In this document: positions 25,860 through 35,562 of the stretch, in pieces
Numbering within the stretch: position 1 is the first letter of the stretch
Layout of the letters: every line of letters begins with the position of its first letter
Assembly: GCF_000350225.1 (NCBI RefSeq)
Contig: NW_005178858.1
Location: 1 to 64,000 of the forward strand
Reading direction: 5' to 3'
Source of the DNA: Chondrus crispus
Lineage: Eukaryota; Rhodophyta; Florideophyceae; Gigartinales; Gigartinaceae
DNA length: 64,000 nucleotides
Position numbers and translations under genes: made by a program
Notes under the pieces: generated by a model
What the model saw: the letters and a program-made list of their open reading frames with translations, nothing else
What the model was told of the DNA's origin: nothing
The model's database searches: none

Positions 25860-28438
25860 GCTGCTATGTGTTTGCTAATTCCCGTCGGGCTGCGTTGCGA
25901 CGCCCCCGTCGAAGACCTTATCGACGGTATAAGGCGTAACAGGCGCTCCGCGAGCATTGAATTTACGACCCATCGGGCCCGGCTTCCTAATTACCGCCCC
26001 GAACTCGCCGAGCAGCTGCCTGTACAAGACCCTACCACCATTCGTCCCGGGGCGGGCCTCTTCTTTTTCCCCCCCCTGTCAGGGACTTGAGCTACTGTGG
26101 GCCGCAAACCCACTTAAAGGGAAAGGGAGAATCGGACACTCCGTAGGGCTGTGCCGTCGGCAACTCTTGTTGGTTGTTGTTTGTTGGTTGTGTTGTCGCT
26201 GGACCGTTGGATCCTGGTTCCGGCCTGACAGGCACATTGCACTACACATTATTTAACGGGATCTGCAAGCCGAATGTCGTGAAGTCCTTGACAGTTGCAC
26301 CGAGGATGCCATCTTCGTCGTAAGTCTTAGTTTGCTGCGAGCGAGAGCTTATTTCGTCGTATACGAAAGTTCCGTAGTAGTATCCGACCATTTCATTCTT
26401 AACAAAATTCTCGAGGCGAATAAGCCATTTCCTGCGGCATGGTGCTGGATCGTGGACTTCTGAACCAACACACCCAAATGGGAGCAGTCTAGAGCCAGAA
26501 TAACATCGCTGGGAGTACTACAGAGCGATCCCTTCATAGATTTGAGCCAGGAAGAGACCGGTACTTTCCCATATCTCAGCTCGAAGTTCGGGACGCCGCA
26601 AAGAGCAGATATGAATCGTGTAACGTAGACTGGCAATGTCTGAAAGCCTGGAAAACCAACTGGAGCCTCCCAACCAGGGTCCTTTTGTGTATAACGAGAA
26701 TGGGAGACGACGAGTCTTGCATCGCTTAGAACTTGTTCTGATGTTGAAGTCACATCGCAGTCCTTGTGCAGTAGAGCAGCGGCAAATGATTCAACGAAAG
26801 CTTTCTTGGCCGTCCTGTGTACATCTCCCTTAAACTCGTAACCCAAAAACTTCCGGTGCTCCGGTAGAGTGATACAGGCCGAGACACACGAGTAAGTCCC
26901 GCCGAACAGATCCAGTACCGGAGTTCCCGGAAGGGAGAACCTACAGATGATCTCCTTGAGCAATGAACGCTTTTTCTGCTCGGGACGAACTACTCGTGAT
27001 CGAGTAGGACCACTTGCAGATTTTGCACGAAGCTGCTCACCTGGTAGAAGCCTTGTAACACCATCAATGACGTTTGTCCAGCCTGGACACCGAGAAGTAT
27101 TATGCCCATGACTTGAGTAGTCGACCAGTTCAAAGGATTCTGTATTGCTCAAGCCGCGCTTTGTAGCATGAATAGCCCACATGGAAAGAGAGTGCAGGGC
27201 AGTAGTTTTCTTCCCAGCATTACCAAAGTAATGACCAGGCTCCTTAACCATGACCACAGGAGATGGATCAACGTTGAAAACTACCTCATTCTCTTCTGTT
27301 ACGCTCTGGAGCACTTTGAACCAGTCCTGAAACTGTACAGGAGAACATAAAATGAAAGCGTGACCGCCATCACGGAGCCATGTGCTCGAGCACTGTGCAA
27401 CTTGCTCCATCTGATTCTTGCTCAGGAAGTCATGCTCTGAGTTCGGCTGTTCGTTTTCTCGACGGTGATTGAAGGGAGGATCCGTTAACAGCAGCTGGAC
27501 TTCTCCCTCATACCCTCCATATGTTGAGAGAGAATCGTCCATTTCTTGGAGATCCTCGAAGGAACATTCATAGATTCGTGCATACTTCATCAGTTCACTT
27601 TGAAGTCTTTCGCAAGCCAGGAAACATTCGCAGTTCTCCGTTCCATTGCATTCCTTCACATCCAGGAACACTTCTACACGTTTACAATGTGAACTTCCTT
27701 GAGAAACGGGGTGAACTTCTGTGGGACCTCGACTTGAGTCATCGTTGGAGAGTAGTCCACGTCGCCTGGTCTTTATGATCCTTTGTTCAATTGTGGGTAG
27801 CGAAGGAGGAGCTGCAGCGCTGCCTGGAGAAGGCAGGGACCCCCTAATTGATGACCCGTAAGCTTCTTCGACGTCTCTGAACCTCGGCGGAAGAGATTCG
27901 TTGACTGGATCGGACTGAAACTTTCGAAGCACATCCATCTGCTCACCCGCTTTCCCGCTGTACAGAGAATCAGAGAGCACCACTGATTTGACGTCTCCTA
28001 GAAACAGTTCAGCTATTTCGCGTAAGTTTGAGTCCAGACGTTCTTCCCTAGTGAAGGCTTCCGCGTCGACTTGATCAGAACTCAACGACGCTTGCATTGA
28101 AAGCTTCAGACAACGACTCTGCACAGAGGGCGCAAAGCCTTCTGCTCTTCTCTTGATGACATGAAACGTAAATGTTTGGCCGTTGAACAAGATATAGGGT
28201 GCCACCATAACCTCAGCTGATAGGAAGTGAACAGAATGCGCGAATACGTCCGAGGCTCGAATAATGCTTTGAATGGCAAACCCGATGCGCTGGCCTACTT
28301 CCCAAGTGACAGTGAAAGACGGCAAAACGGCTCTGCCTAAGCCTTCGACTGCTGCTTTCTTGTGCTTCTTCTTGGGTGGAGGTCTGGTACTGGCACTTCC
28401 TTCCCTTGCTGTCTTCTTAGGCCCATACCTTGCCTGAA

Positions 28439-28512
28439 CTGCAAGCACCGTAGATATGAGAAAGAAGATTCTCTCAAACTGAGTAGCATAGCTGAACGAA
28501 ACCCTTCCTTAC
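28439..28512 (-). other. 74-bp spliceosomal intron in the methyltransferase-SET gene
   Basis: On the minus strand it begins GTAAGG after AAAGCAG and ends in a pyrimidine-rich tract with TGCTTGCAG. Removing it joins a Gly/Val phase-1 codon and passes exactly from the exon-1 frame to the frame that runs on for about 700 codons. This is the clearest intron in the window. Confidence 0.85.
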
Positions 28513-28950
28513 CTGCTTTTGGCGCACTCTTATGACCAGTAAAGAAAGAGGAGACCAGCAACGAGTACTTGCGATACTGTTCAGGAACGAGCGTGTAGTA
28601 GTCCCACGCACGACTGTCAAAGGTGAACTCAAGCCTCAGCGAGCAGCATACGCGATAAGCCTGATCCATATAGTTTGTTTTCAGCTTCTCGATACCGCTG
28701 GCATTACTTTCTTCAACTCCGCATCCAGCCAACAAATCCATTACGGCCTGCATTTGGAGTGCCTCACTCGTCTTCATCCATTTCAAGACTTCCGAAGAGG
28801 CCACGCTTCCTTCTTCTGGGACTCCCTTACTCCTAAAGTACGCGGAACGAATAGGAGGGAAGTACCTCAAGACGAGGTCTTCGGCTTTCACCATTTCTCA
28901 ATGTCGATAGCGAGCTGACAATGTAGTGCGTTAGTAACTGTGACTTAGAT

Positions 28951-29013
28951 CTGTTCGGGCATCCCCAACCAGCTCCCGATAGGAACCTTACTTCGGCGTC
29001 TCTTCCCTATAAG
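28951..29013 (-). promoter_or_regulatory. 63-bp leader copy upstream of the methyltransferase-SET gene
   Basis: Reverse complement of 29953-30015 with about four mismatches. It ends 56 bases upstream of ATG 28894. Its equal position relative to both divergent genes suggests a shared core promoter or 5' leader. Confidence 0.75.
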
Positions 29014-29952
29014 AAATGCCACCAGTGTACCACGCTGAAGCCAAGACAACAAGTAATATACACTGAGTGTCGGTTGCCAGCGAGTGGAGAGGACAAACCA
29101 TAGGTGCGACTCGCGATACAACAGCCTGAAGACCTCTCAAAGCAAGGAAATCAATCTGCGTGGTTGATAAAGGGGCGGTCCAGACGGACGTAAATGCAAC
29201 AGGCCCCTCCTGGACGGGATAGTGTGCACTAGTACGAAAGTGCTGTAACAGAAGAGAGTGGAGCGGTCGCAGTCATTGAGGTTAGTCCGCATTGGTGGCG
29301 CAGTCTAAACGGTTGTTGCAGGGGTCCTGGGGGTGCCTAGAGCATGATTCACATTTTCTACATGTAAAAAATCAACACTGATTCCAATGAAATTTCGCTG
29401 ATTTTTTCCACATGTAACTTACATGCGCAGATCTGCACCTGGGCCCTAGGCCAGAAAAATTAACGAGTGCTTGGAACCTCAAAAACTGTATGATTCTGAA
29501 ATCATGGCAGGGTTCCACCAATGCTTGACCAGGGCGCAACCACTGACCAGTGTACAACCACTCGTGTAGCTACAAATCCAACTCACAGTTGCGGCCCTTT
29601 ACCGCATCATCCGTCCTTACTCATCGGTCTGTTGCCCAAACTGACGCTTTCTTTGTCACAAATGGCGCACTTCAAATCTCTCTCCTCTTCACATACACCT
29701 TCGCTGCATAGCACAGCAGCGCTTCTCCCCTCTCGTCATCGCCGTGGTCATCTCTGTTTCCTGGACCGCTTGTTCCGCCTTTCTGTTTCACGCGTCGCGT
29801 CTACCTCTCTATCATCTTTCAGGTTGCTGGTTCTCTGGCTGCTAGCGACAGCGCTTTGCGTTAGGCAAGAAAAATCTGAGTGACCCCTTCTTGCAGGGTT
29901 CTCTCTTCGGAAAGTGGATTGTTGGTTTTTGGTTTTTGGTCTGAGTCTAATT
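29014..29952. other. Spacer between the divergent genes, no gene seen
   Basis: About 940 bases between the inverted leader copies. A 120-codon plus ORF (29521-29883) is Ser/Leu-rich and unconvincing. TTGGTTTTTGG repeats occur near 29925. The spacer plus its inverted arms could also be a small inserted element, but no target duplication is visible. Confidence 0.4.
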
Positions 29953-30015
29953 CTTATAGGGGAAGGACGCCGAAGTAAGGTTCCTATCGGGAGCTGGTTG
30001 GGGATACCCGAACAG
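29953..30015 (+). promoter_or_regulatory. 63-bp leader copy upstream of the ParB-like gene
   Basis: Inverted partner of 28951-29013, ending 42 bases before ATG 30058. CTTATAGGGGAAGG at its start is the only TATA-like stretch nearby. Confidence 0.75.
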
Positions 30016-30057
30016 AATTAGACAGGTGTCAAGTTGGTCAAGTTTAGAGACTCAAGA

Positions 30058-32084
30058 ATGGCCCCGAAGAGTCGTAAATCTCCTCAGAGTCGTAAGACTC
30101 GTCAGGGGCGCAGGAGTGCCCGTGTTACGATACAAAGGGCTTCAACTGCGTCTCAAAGTACCGCTGCTGGCCGAGCATCTTCTGGTTCCGGTCCGCAGTC
30201 TGCAAAGGACCTTGGTTTTGTTGGGGGGCCAATGTGGTTCTGTTTGCTCGTGTTAGTGCTAACGATGCACGCGTGAGGGTTGGAACTGCGAGCTTGTTCG
30301 GAGAAGAGGGTGGAAGACTACTTTATAACGTGCATGGCCACGACATGAGGGAACTTCTGAATCGGACCGAAATCGCGCCTATCTGGAACACAAGTTGGAA
30401 CACGGGTCGTGAGACAGTTACATATGCGTATAAAACTCCCTCAAACGAGGAAATGCCGCATCCCAAGACACTGGCTGACATTCAGGCCTCTCAAAGCTAT
30501 GCCTGGTCTCTGGATATGATGGAGGTTGAGGGAGATGCCCAAGTGGACATGATGGATAACGATCTCCCTGATGCACCCCGGCCTCCGCCTCAGCAGCCTC
30601 TTGAGCAGAGTGCCTCAGCTCCTCTTACCCCTGAGAACAACGGTACGCCTGTTCGTAAGAGGCTCCTGAGGTAGGAGAATCAAGAAAAAGGCCCTCCAGT
30701 AAAGAGAATACTCCTGGATACCCCTGCGCGAGGTGATGAGGGAAGGCCTGCTTCCCCAGCTATTGAGTTGGTTAAGACACCCGAAGAGGATAATGTGACC
30801 CCTCATCCACCAGCTGACGAGGGTGATAGTCCAGGAGACCCCGCAATCACCGCCCAGATTGGGGCTGGAGCTCTTAGAATGTCTGATTATATGCCCATAA
30901 ATGTGATGGTGAACATCAACAGCGTTGAGTTCCCCGACTATGGTCATGCGGCGAGAGAAACGGAAGTAGGACACGTCAGTGGTATGAGGGACAGCTTCTT
31001 GGGTAATGGTTATCTATCCAGCGCGGGAACCATTACAATCACTGTAACAGACAAGAGGTTCCTGGAGAATCCCGAAAGCTTCTTGGAAAGTGGTAGACGT
31101 CTCCATCTCCCATCGAAGGGAGTCGACGGTGGGCACAGAAAGGAAGGTCTCGTGCAGGCGCAAGCGTTAGCAAAGACACCGGAAGAGCGTGAAAAGCTAA
31201 CGTGGGTACCGGCGCAGGTATATCTACGTCCTGGAGGGCTGCCTATGTCCGACTTTGAGATTATCGGCGTCGGTGCCAATCTCAACGTACTCAACAGCAC
31301 CGTTCGCAAAACAGACTTTGTCGACAACATCCATAGCGCCATGTCATGCATTCGCATTATGATGGAACAGACTGGTGTGCAGTTGTCCACTCTGACTCGA
31401 CGGTCTGTTGTTATGGTTATGGACTCCATGCGGATTCTACCTACTATATCAGCAAATCAGCGCGGACGATACGCAGCCATTGCTATGGGCCTTCTTCGAA
31501 ACGGTATCCCCTCTAGTGCTCTCAAACAAGGCTCTGGGCAGATTGGATTGACACACGTGGACATCTCAACATTCCTTGGCTTCGACAGGCTTTGCATGTT
31601 GCTTGCTCTGCAAAGTTTGGATCTCTACCTAACCACTGCAGTACGGAGAGGTGCTTTTGAACAGTCAAAGGCACCTTTCTTTCAGCACATACAGGTGTTT
31701 TACATGCAAATACGCATATTGGGTACTGCAAGGAAGATTTTTGCTGAGCAGTTGCTCGATTTGGAGGTACAGATCACCACATCACGTGTCCAGGTACGCA
31801 AAATCATCTGTAACAACATGTCCAAGTTTGTTTTCAAGGCTAAGCAGACAATGAATAGGTCTCTGGACACGAGGATTGCAAATCTCAGGCGCTACATACA
31901 CAAGCATTTTGAAGGTGACCAGCCGAAGACACCGAAGCCCGCAGTCTCCGCCCCGTCACAGCCCCGCCGGACTGCGAGGGCGAATGCTGGTAGGCCGCCT
32001 GCAAAGGCGCCTTTGCCTGCTGCTCTCCCATCGGTGTGTAAGAGGACTCTTAAGGCGAAGGGGACCGGTAAGGTTCTCGTTTGA
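30058..32084 (+). pseudogene. ParB-like (DGGHR motif) protein of the giant transposon
   Basis: Starts MAPKSRKSPQSRKTRQGRRS, a very basic tail. The frame changes once in a G-run near 30225, and a TAG stop lies at 30672-30674 within a linker rich in Pro and acidic residues. The last 438 codons (30768-32084) hold the core: an N-terminal strand region, then GVDGGHRKEGLVQA (residues 118-131). This matches the catalytic or nucleotide-binding G-x-HR motif of ParB/sulfiredoxin-fold domains (PF02195 type). It is followed by WVPAQVYLRPGG and a long helical part. The C-terminus is basic and Pro/Ala-rich, as in DNA-binding tails. ParB folds bind DNA and hydrolyse CTP or cut DNA; which applies here is unknown. 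The first reading frame of the next gene overlaps the stop. Confidence 0.6.
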
Positions 32085-33567
32085 AGAAGCCATCCAAGAT
32101 TCGGGAACCGGTTCCAGAACCGGATGATTATCCGAAGGAACATGAAAAATTCGCTGATGACCTCCCTGGCCTTCTACCGCCCGGCTTTAATGACCCCGAG
32201 CCTTGGAAGGGAGAGGATCAACCAAGTTGGGCGCACTTTTCCGCACTTAGGCCTCATCTATGGGGAGGTGGGGAGAGGATCACCAGAAAATAGAGCATCA
32301 GTCTCCGTGGTTGCGTTCGCTGTTCGTTCCGGAGAACCATCGTGTGCATGTATTCGTCAACTGCAGGCAAATGATGGCAATCCATCATGCGGTGTACTTT
32401 CATGCCTCTCGTCTCCAACAAAAGCACCTCGCGACAACTACGGTACCTATTTTAGGGAGCAATTTACCGGCTCGCAAGAAGAGTCCAAACACCGCGATAC
32501 GTTAGTCCCCAGATGATGCTCTTTGGGTTGCTGCCACGGAGAGAGATGAGCTTGCGGATGAGTACTTCGCGCGGCAAGCAAATTCCCTCGAGCAGCAAGG
32601 TTTCTGCATCATGGAGGGCTTCATGTCTGATAAAGACGTCCCCAAGGAACTGACAGAGCTCCCTAGTTGTGGTGTGAACGGTGATGTGCTCGAGGAGATT
32701 TCTAACTTCCTATTAGAATCGTTCCCTGGAGAAGAGGCATTGAAGGATGAGGCGAACCGCTCGGTTTGGAATCCCATCGTTAATGCTAGCGAAAGGGATG
32801 AGGATGATCGTGAGAAGGGAATTGGACGCTTCCTAACCACCCTAGAGGCTGTCACAACTAAGATGGAGACAGAAAGCACCTGGGTAGCAGTCAGGCGGGC
32901 CCTGCTCGATGTCCGTCTAGGCCAGATGCTGGCGGCGATGAGGGTGGGCAATGGAAAGGATGGAAGGCCTGAAATGGCTATGCCGGTAACTGGGGGAAGG
33001 TTCCTATACACCGGCGAAGGCTGTCCGAGGCAGGCGCTCCACGCTGACTTCGAAGTTAACAAGCGAATGGACCCCCATAAGGTACCTGGGTATTTTGCCG
33101 TCTGTACGGGGCAGTATGAAGCTCATCTATGGGTTGTGCCTTACTCCCACAGGTACCTCCGTTACTCTTCAGGTGCAATCAGAGTGCTTTCCAATGCCGT
33201 TAGGGCAAAGAAGATATGGATTCCGACGTACTCCGTCTTCTTCGGTGGAGGAGATCTCTGTCATGCTGGGGCGTCTCATGATGATTCTGATGGCATGGGT
33301 AAGAATGGATATATCCGCTATCACATCTACTTTGTTCCAAGTCATATTAGGCTGATCGACGGGGTTCATTTCATTAACGACTTGACTCCCGACTTCGATA
33401 CCAGTTCAGTCCCGTACGACAGCTCAGACGAGGAGGAGGATGAGGTCCCCCATGTGAAGAGCGCTGAGGAACAAAAGTCGGGACGTGACGACGGGCCTTC
33501 GTCGGACATTCCCAGTGGAAAATCGGATGAAAACAGTTCCGATGAAGAAGACAGTTCCCATGAATAG
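32081..33567 (+). pseudogene. 2-oxoglutarate/Fe(II)-dependent dioxygenase
   Basis: The first frame (32081-32293) overlaps the ParB-like stop and has no ATG, so the two genes may once have been one protein or a read-through pair. The frame shifts near 32270 in a G-run, and a TAG lies at 32503-32505. The last 318 codons (32611-33567) hold a double-stranded beta-helix with the iron triad H144-x-D146 (RQALHADFEV) and H218 (GGGDLCHAGASH), and R236 for 2OG (IRYHIYFVP). The C-terminus is a long acidic Ser/Asp/Glu tail. Such enzymes oxidise methyl groups or side chains; TET/JBP, AlkB and protein hydroxylases are relatives, and I cannot pick the substrate. Its place beside a DNA methyltransferase makes a modified base or histone plausible. 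Confidence 0.7.
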
Positions 33568-33967
33568 GATGAAGAAGGTTCTCTTGATAACGGATCTCCT
33601 TCGAACACTCCATAGCTCAATGCGTAGATGTAATGATTATGCATACCACGGCGCTAGACCGCAATAGCATTAAACTGACTTGCTCGTATTGCTTTGTATT
33701 ATTCAATCATGCATCCGTTCCTCTAACCTTGGGTGACTGCAGGTATAAGTGACTGTGACTGCAGGTATAAGTGACCGTTACGAAAAGCTTCTTCCATATG
33801 AAACGTAAAACTGGTGAGACGAATGCGCTTCATAACTTGTCCTCTTACTTCATCGAGACATATTAATTCCGTCACATGCCCTCACCCTCTTCCAGCTCCT
33901 TTCTTGCTTATGTCCCCGAGACCACATCCTTTCTAGCAGCCGTACCCCCTACCTCATTTGATCAAGC
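33568..33967 (+). other. Intergenic spacer with a 22-bp tandem repeat
   Basis: Two copies of GTGACTGCAGGTATAAGTGA(C)T at 33733-33776, then AT-rich sequence before the next ATG at 33968. It probably holds the 3' end of the dioxygenase gene and the promoter of the next one. Confidence 0.5.
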
Positions 33968-35373
33968 ATGAAAGATTCCGTACTACAAGGTCTCCATTAC
34001 GGAGCAAATATCGAGCTCTACTACTCTCTCGATCGCAAAGGTTCTGAAAGTGAATCTGTATGGTGGCTCGCCACAGTTGAGAAGCTTTGTTTTACACATG
34101 ATAGCAGGGGCCCGACCATATCAGCCTCTATAAGGTTTTCTCCCTTTCATGGCTTTCATTCTTCAGTACAGAACGTTGTGTTCGACAAAGACAAGCAGAT
34201 CAGGGACAAGCAAAATGTTCTTTACTCTTGGCGCTTCCCTCCTGACGCCGCTCTATCAGATTCAGACTCTCAGTCACAGCGAAATGAAGAACTTTCTGAG
34301 GCCGAAGAGCAAAAGAAAGACGAAGACTACAGACCAAATGTTCACCGTGTGAGTATGGGGAAACGGAAGAAGCCAGAAGTACCCGGGATCCTTTTGATGA
34401 AATACGGGATGCTGTTCAAGAAAGACGTCAGTATGAAGATTTAGAGCGAGCTGTTAAACAGGCTCGAAGCATCATCAAGGAGCACGCTACAGCGCTTTTT
34501 CGTCTACAATCTGAACGGATCATATCCAGTTTACAAGATGGGAATGGGAATCTTTCCCACTGGACTTCTTACGGTCACGATTGACGCCATTCCTAGAGAA
34601 GCCTCCCTTAGCTCTCTCTCGATTTGCTGCTGGAGAACTACGTCAAGGCTTTCAGTTCTTCTCGCAAGAGCATTTCAAACGAAGCTCCAATTGCACCCTT
34701 TCTCAGTTTGATCATGTACTTGACTACGTGCGCAGGACTGCAGGGGATAGAGATATGATACGTCCTTCTTATGAGATTGTTAAGGCTAATCCGCAGGCAG
34801 AAGTTCGTATCTTGTTCTCATGCTTCGAGTCCCTCGCACGTACCTTTGCCCCAGTATCTTCGGTTTTGCTTAGAAGAGTCGTCCTCAAACAAAAACTGGA
34901 ACGTGGCACTGGATCACTCACCGGACTTTGCATTCTAGGATGTGTAGTGCAAAGTGAGAAGGACCCTTTGGTTCCCATGTACCTCACAGTGGGTAAGTGA
35001 TTGCCGCAGGCAGAAGAAGATAGAGACTTGCCTGTCTTAACAAGGAAAAACACGTCGTGGAATGGCGTGGAGAATATGTTTAAGGAGTCTCTAGTCATGA
35101 TGAACGCAAAACCGTACGAGCTCGTAAGCATGACAGAATCTGTACTCACGACCCGACGAATTTAAAATAATGCAGGAACGGTTCTCGTTTTGTATCACAT
35201 GGAAGCGCGAATCACACCTTGATCTAGAAAGGATACTGACTCCAGCCCCCAAGCGGGTCGAAGTGCTTGGGACACTGGAGGCGACAATTCCTTACGTCCT
35301 AGTCAGGGATGAGATACATTGCAAGGAAGTTGCTAGTCTCTGTTCCAAGCTCACATTCGAAGTTGATTCGTGA
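33968..35373 (+). pseudogene. Tudor/agenet-like protein, broken
   Basis: The first 158 codons (33968-34444) begin with a possible Tudor-like barrel: GANIELYYSLD... VWWLATVEKL... ASIRFSPFHGF, then an acidic linker. The frame changes near 34385 into a helical segment that ends at about 34584. A third segment (34581-35000) and a fourth (35170-35373) have normal protein composition but no known domain. GTAAGT at 34993 with TAATGCAG at 35168-35175 looks like an intron, but splicing it does not enter the fourth segment in frame. Tudor-type folds read methylated lysine or arginine, which would suit a SET-bearing element; the fold call rests on pattern only. Confidence 0.4.
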
Positions 35374-35562
35374 TCACGCATTGAAACATTCTCTTCAAAT
35401 CCCATTAAATATCACGTACTCCAGAGATATTGAATACAACTCTATGTAATTTAAAAGACCTGCAATTTGTGACGTATTGCATACAAGTGTAGTTCACTAA
35501 TCTTTACCTTCACAGCGACATACTTACACCACAGAAAATCACAGTATGTCTCTGTACTTTAC

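Larger units (their letters stand above)
24039..26246 (+). mobile_element. Solo LTR of family B inside the SET domain, itself interrupted
   Basis: Ends TGTAGTGCAAT...ATTGCACTACA with target duplication CATTA (24034-24038 and 26247-26251). It is inverted relative to the 8938 copy. It holds a second solo LTR at 24704-25859; without it the length is about 1.05 kb. No internal coding region remains. Confidence 0.9.
23765..28894 (-). pseudogene. DNA N6/N4-methyltransferase fused to SET domain, interrupted by a solo LTR
   Basis: Exon 1 (28894-28513) encodes about 127 residues of unknown fold. A 74-bp intron follows, then exon 2, which is open to 26349. Counting from the start of that 699-codon stretch, DPPF (methyltransferase motif IV) is near residue 323, a Trp/Gly-rich strand GGHAFIL near 361, and VLDLFGGT (SAM-binding motif I) near 511-518. 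IV before I is the beta-type order of the N6_N4_Mtase family (PF01555), and Asp in DPPF favours N6-adenine. After about residue 660 comes a SET start (GNGLFAS), with a GYYYGT phrase in a shifted frame past a one-base break near 26405. The SET end lies beyond the LTR insertion: HMVATRDIAPGEELFVSYN, stop at 23765. A basic KKKHKK stretch near the exon-2 start may be a nuclear signal. The fusion would write both a DNA and a histone-lysine mark; that is inference. Broken at least twice. Confidence 0.75.

Noticed and set aside
29285-29530. Possible SINE: a TGGCGCAGT A-box-like word and a GGGTTCCACC B-box-like word
   Set aside because: The boxes are about 215 bases apart, the B-box is poor, and there is no tail or target duplication.
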